A DNA stretch of 64,000 nucleotides from assembly GCF_000428845.1 (NCBI RefSeq), contig NZ_AUAS01000004.1, positions 372,001 to 436,000 on the forward strand, written 5' to 3'. The position numbers and the translations under genes were made by a program. A model generated the notes under the pieces. The model was not told the origin of the DNA, ran no database searches, and saw only the letters and a list, made by a program, of their open reading frames with translations. The DNA is from Dyadobacter alkalitolerans DSM 23607. GTDB taxonomy: Bacteria > Bacteroidota > Bacteroidia > Cytophagales > Spirosomataceae. Shown piece after piece: positions 62,074-64,000 of this stretch (its first letter is position 1; each line of letters starts with the position of its first letter).

Positions 62074-62445
62074 ATGAGTGAAGCTTCATTATACGAGCGC
62101 ATCGGCGGAGACGCGGCGCTAAGGCAACTTACGGATAAATTTTACGACCTGGTTTTTAATCATGAGTTGATTTCCAGACTGTTCAAAAGTGATAAAGAAG
62201 AAATAAAGGAGAAACAGCGCCTTTTCCTTACGCAATTTCTAGGCGGCCCGCAACTCTACTCTGACGTTCACGGGCACCCCATGATGCGAGCCCGCCACAT
62301 GCCCCACGTCATCACCGAAGACGACGCCGTAGCCTGGCTACAATGCATGTCCGAAGCAGTAGGAACGCTTCCCATCAGCAAGGAGCTCAAAGACGAGTTG
62401 TTCGACCGTTTTCCCAGGACGGCATTTTTTATGGTAAATCGGTAA
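62074..62445 (+). CDS. Group II truncated haemoglobin
   Basis: A 123-residue haem protein from the ATG at 62074. The proximal His is H75 (RARHMPH), and Y24 (B10-like) and W88 (AVAWLQCM, the G8 Trp) mark group II (TrHbO) globins. The typical motif is YSDVHGHPMMRARH. Group II globins bind O2/NO and help with nitrosative or oxidative stress. It follows amn by 8 nt, so co-transcribed. No link to purine chemistry is obvious. Confidence 0.92.
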   Translation: MSEASLYERIGGDAALRQLTDKFYDLVFNHELISRLFKSDKEEIKEKQRLFLTQFLGGPQLYSDVHGHPMMRARHMPHVITEDDAVAWLQCMSEAVGTLPISKELKDELFDRFPRTAFFMVNR

Positions 62446-62456
62446 AACGGCTAGGA

Positions 62457-62804
62457 TTAGCTCAATGCTATTTCAGCTTGGATGAATGTCAAAACATCTT
62501 CAAGAGAGATGTCAACACTTTCTTCAACAGAAGCTAGGCCAATGTGTTTGTGATGCGGAAAAGTCGGCGTGTTTGGGAAGTGCGGCGCGTTATCCCAGCG
62601 TATGAGCAAATCTCCGTTTTCTTTTTGCCAATGAAATGCATATCTCCTGCGGTTTGCCTCTACATATTCTCTTACATAAAGCGAAGTATCGTTATGAAAT
62701 CTGATTTCCAGATTAATATAATAAGTCTCAGAAAATTCGCGAAAGTCATTAATTGTATAGGAAGCGACGAAACGCTTGTCATCCAGCCATTTGAAAATCT
62801 CCAT
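62457..62804 (-). CDS. TumE-like (DUF6516-type) putative toxin
   Basis: A 115-residue protein, beta-rich at its start (DFREFSETYYINLEIRFHND) and ending in a helix (LEDVLTFIQAEIALS). The middle region RYAFHWQKENGDLLIRWDNAPHFP with HHKH is the pattern seen in the TumE/DUF6516 toxin-antitoxin family (from memory, moderate). It overlaps its neighbour by 26 nt, with that gene first, as in toxin-antitoxin pairs. Toxicity is not shown by sequence. Confidence 0.6.
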   Translation of the reverse strand: MEIFKWLDDKRFVASYTINDFREFSETYYINLEIRFHNDTSLYVREYVEANRRRYAFHWQKENGDLLIRWDNAPHFPNTPTFPHHKHIGLASVEESVDISLEDVLTFIQAEIALS

Positions 62805-63048
62805 TCCTGATATCAGCTATTTTTGAATCTATTTCTGACAGGAACTGAGTATAGGCTTTCCATTCGATAAGATCGTCCCAGGCTTGGAAATCCTCAGACG
62901 TTGCAGTTTCGAGCCTGGCTTCAAATGCTTGTAGATCAGCATTGTATTTCTTTTCAAGAAAATTAATTTTATCCTGAAATTGCTGCCTTTGAGCTAAATA
63001 ATCCAACAAAACCCAATTGCCGATTTGTTTTTTAGTCAGCGTAAGCAT
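62779..63048 (-). CDS. Small coiled-coil protein, probable antitoxin partner
   Basis: An 89-residue helical protein rich in charge (FQDKINFLEKKYNADLQAFE, ARLETATSEDFQAWDDL). No HTH or known antitoxin DNA-binding motif is present. The 26-nt overlap with the TumE-like gene and its upstream position fit an antitoxin. If this pair is not a toxin-antitoxin system, it could be two unlinked small proteins. Confidence 0.6.
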   Translation of the reverse strand: MLTLTKKQIGNWVLLDYLAQRQQFQDKINFLEKKYNADLQAFEARLETATSEDFQAWDDLIEWKAYTQFLSEIDSKIADIRNGDFQMAG

Positions 63049-63128
63049 GATATTTTTGTTGCCGTTTCTAACAAATTTAAATATTCCGAAAGGTTAAACA
63101 AGTTTTATCAGACATTAGTTAAGTTCTT

Positions 63129-63136
63129 TACCTTTG
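63129..63136 (+). promoter_or_regulatory. Candidate -7 box close to the cca start
   Basis: TACCTTTG fits the TAnnTTTG consensus and ends only 4 nt before the ATG at 63141, so the start of transcription may coincide with the start codon. A TTTT occurs at 63103-63106 where a -33 element would lie. Confidence 0.4.
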
Positions 63137-63140
63137 CCGC

Positions 63141-64000
63141 ATGAATTTTAAAGAGCAGTTAATCCAGTATCCGATTCTTGAAATTGTGGCGAAGGCTGCG
63201 GCGGAGCTGGGGGTGGAGGCATATGTCATCGGTGGATTTGTAAGGGACCTGATACTCAAAAGGAATAGTAAAGACATAGACATCGTTTCGATCGGGAGCG
63301 GCATCGAACTGGCTGAAATGGTTGCCAGTCAGCTGGGCCCCGATGTTTTTGTGAGCATATACAAGACCTTCGGCACGGCGCAGATCCGGCAGGGCGATCT
63401 GGAAATCGAATTTGTAGGAGCACGCAAAGAATCTTACCGCGCGGATTCCCGGAAACCCGCAGTGGAAGACGGCACATTGAGCGACGATCAGAACCGGCGT
63501 GATTTTACGATCAATGCCATGGGGATCAGCCTTAATAAGGGAACATTCGGTGAGCTTGTGGATCCGTTTGAAGGGCTGCGGGATATTAAAAGAAAGATCA
63601 TCCGTACGCCGCTGGAACCGGAGATCACATTCTCGGATGACCCTTTGCGTATGATGCGGGCGATCCGCTTTGCGAGCCAACTAAACTTCGACATTGAGCC
63701 CAATACATTCGATGCGATCATTAAAATGAAGGATCGCATTGAGATCGTTTCGATGGAGCGCATTTCGGATGAATTGAATAAAATAATCCTCTCACCGACA
63801 CCTTCCTACGGTTTCAAATTGCTTTATCACGCAGGCATTTTACAAATCATTTTCCCGGAAATGATAGAATTGCTGGGCGTGCAGACCATTGATGGTAAGG
63901 GGCATAAGGACAATTTTTACCATACATTACAAGTGCTGGACAATGTGTCCCAAAACACAGATGATCTTTGGCTGCGCTGGGCAGCCATCCTGCACGATAT
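63141..64000 (+). CDS. cca: CCA tRNA nucleotidyltransferase / poly(A) polymerase family, partial
   Basis: Adds or repairs the 3' CCA of tRNAs. At least 286 residues are present and the frame runs off the window. The class II nucleotidyltransferase core is clear: GGFVRDLIL (residues 31-39) and DID at 45-47 (SKDIDIVS), then RRDFTINAM at 119-127, VDPFEGLRDIKRKIIRTP and DPLRMMRAIRFASQLN. It ends with LHDI at 283-286, the start of an HD domain, so the full protein is expected to have a phosphohydrolase domain after it. It starts at the ATG at 63141, divergent from the antitoxin-like gene. No stop codon is seen, as the gene is cut by the edge. Confidence 0.92.
   Translation, partial: MNFKEQLIQYPILEIVAKAAAELGVEAYVIGGFVRDLILKRNSKDIDIVSIGSGIELAEMVASQLGPDVFVSIYKTFGTAQIRQGDLEIEFVGARKESYRADSRKPAVEDGTLSDDQNRRDFTINAMGISLNKGTFGELVDPFEGLRDIKRKIIRTPLEPEITFSDDPLRMMRAIRFASQLNFDIEPNTFDAIIKMKDRIEIVSMERISDELNKIILSPTPSYGFKLLYHAGILQIIFPEMIELLGVQTIDGKGHKDNFYHTLQVLDNVSQNTDDLWLRWAAILHD

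Overview
The window is a chromosomal segment of a Bacteroidota bacterium, most likely a Cytophagales/Spirosomaceae member close to Dyadobacter (inference). The grounds are a SusC/SusD pair preceded by an ECF sigma factor and a FecR anti-sigma factor, a TonB receptor with an STN domain, a short CarB, bacillithiol synthesis (BshA), TAnnTTTG-type promoters, weak Shine-Dalgarno sequences and mid-range GC. About 58 protein genes are supported. No rRNA or tRNA gene was seen.

Region by region. 1-14 kb holds housekeeping genes: a J-domain coiled-coil protein, an EamA transporter, purN, a UbiA prenyltransferase, bshA, an NDH-2 type dehydrogenase, carB, a BamA-like outer-membrane protein and a thioredoxin-fold protein. 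14.4-19.6 kb carries nuoC, nuoB and nuoA, but nuoA is split from nuoB by about 3.6 kb holding an outer-membrane protein, an XRE regulator, a C10 cysteine protease and a lipoprotein. 19.7-22.4 kb has a TauE/SafE permease and a GH39-like hydrolase. 22.5-29.2 kb is a complete-looking thiamine operon, thiS-thiC-thiE(fused)-thiG-thiH-thiF, on the minus strand behind a TPP riboswitch and a clear Bacteroidota promoter. Its thiE gene joins a TenI-like and a ThiE domain through an in-frame 78-bp tandem repeat built on a perfect 26-bp palindrome. 29.8-30.6 kb holds two copies of a long palindromic REP-like element flanking a small ORF.

The most notable region is 30.6-49.9 kb, a minus-strand catabolic locus: ECF sigma, FecR, SusC and SusD for sensing and uptake; two exported amidohydrolase/deacetylases; an exported SelA/DgaE-like PLP ammonia-lyase; an exported RidA; two PQQ-type sugar dehydrogenases (one fused to cytochrome c) and a separate cytochrome c; an exported RraA-type aldolase; a periplasmic lactonase; and a BASS-family carboxylate symporter. 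Nearly every enzyme has a Sec or Tat-like signal. Read together, the genes could form an envelope-located oxidative route for N-acetylated amino sugars: oxidise to a lactone, open it, deacetylate, deaminate, cleave to pyruvate and import the product. This is inference.

50-64 kb is mixed: a CBM9-like protein, an Asp-rich acidic protein, an MHS-type transporter with a small membrane partner, thiolase, GtrA, an SMP-30 lactonase, a GH13 enzyme, Maf, MarR, YceI, an orphan HsdR-N nuclease domain, AMP nucleosidase, a truncated haemoglobin, a toxin-antitoxin-like pair and a tRNA CCA-adding enzyme that runs off the right edge.
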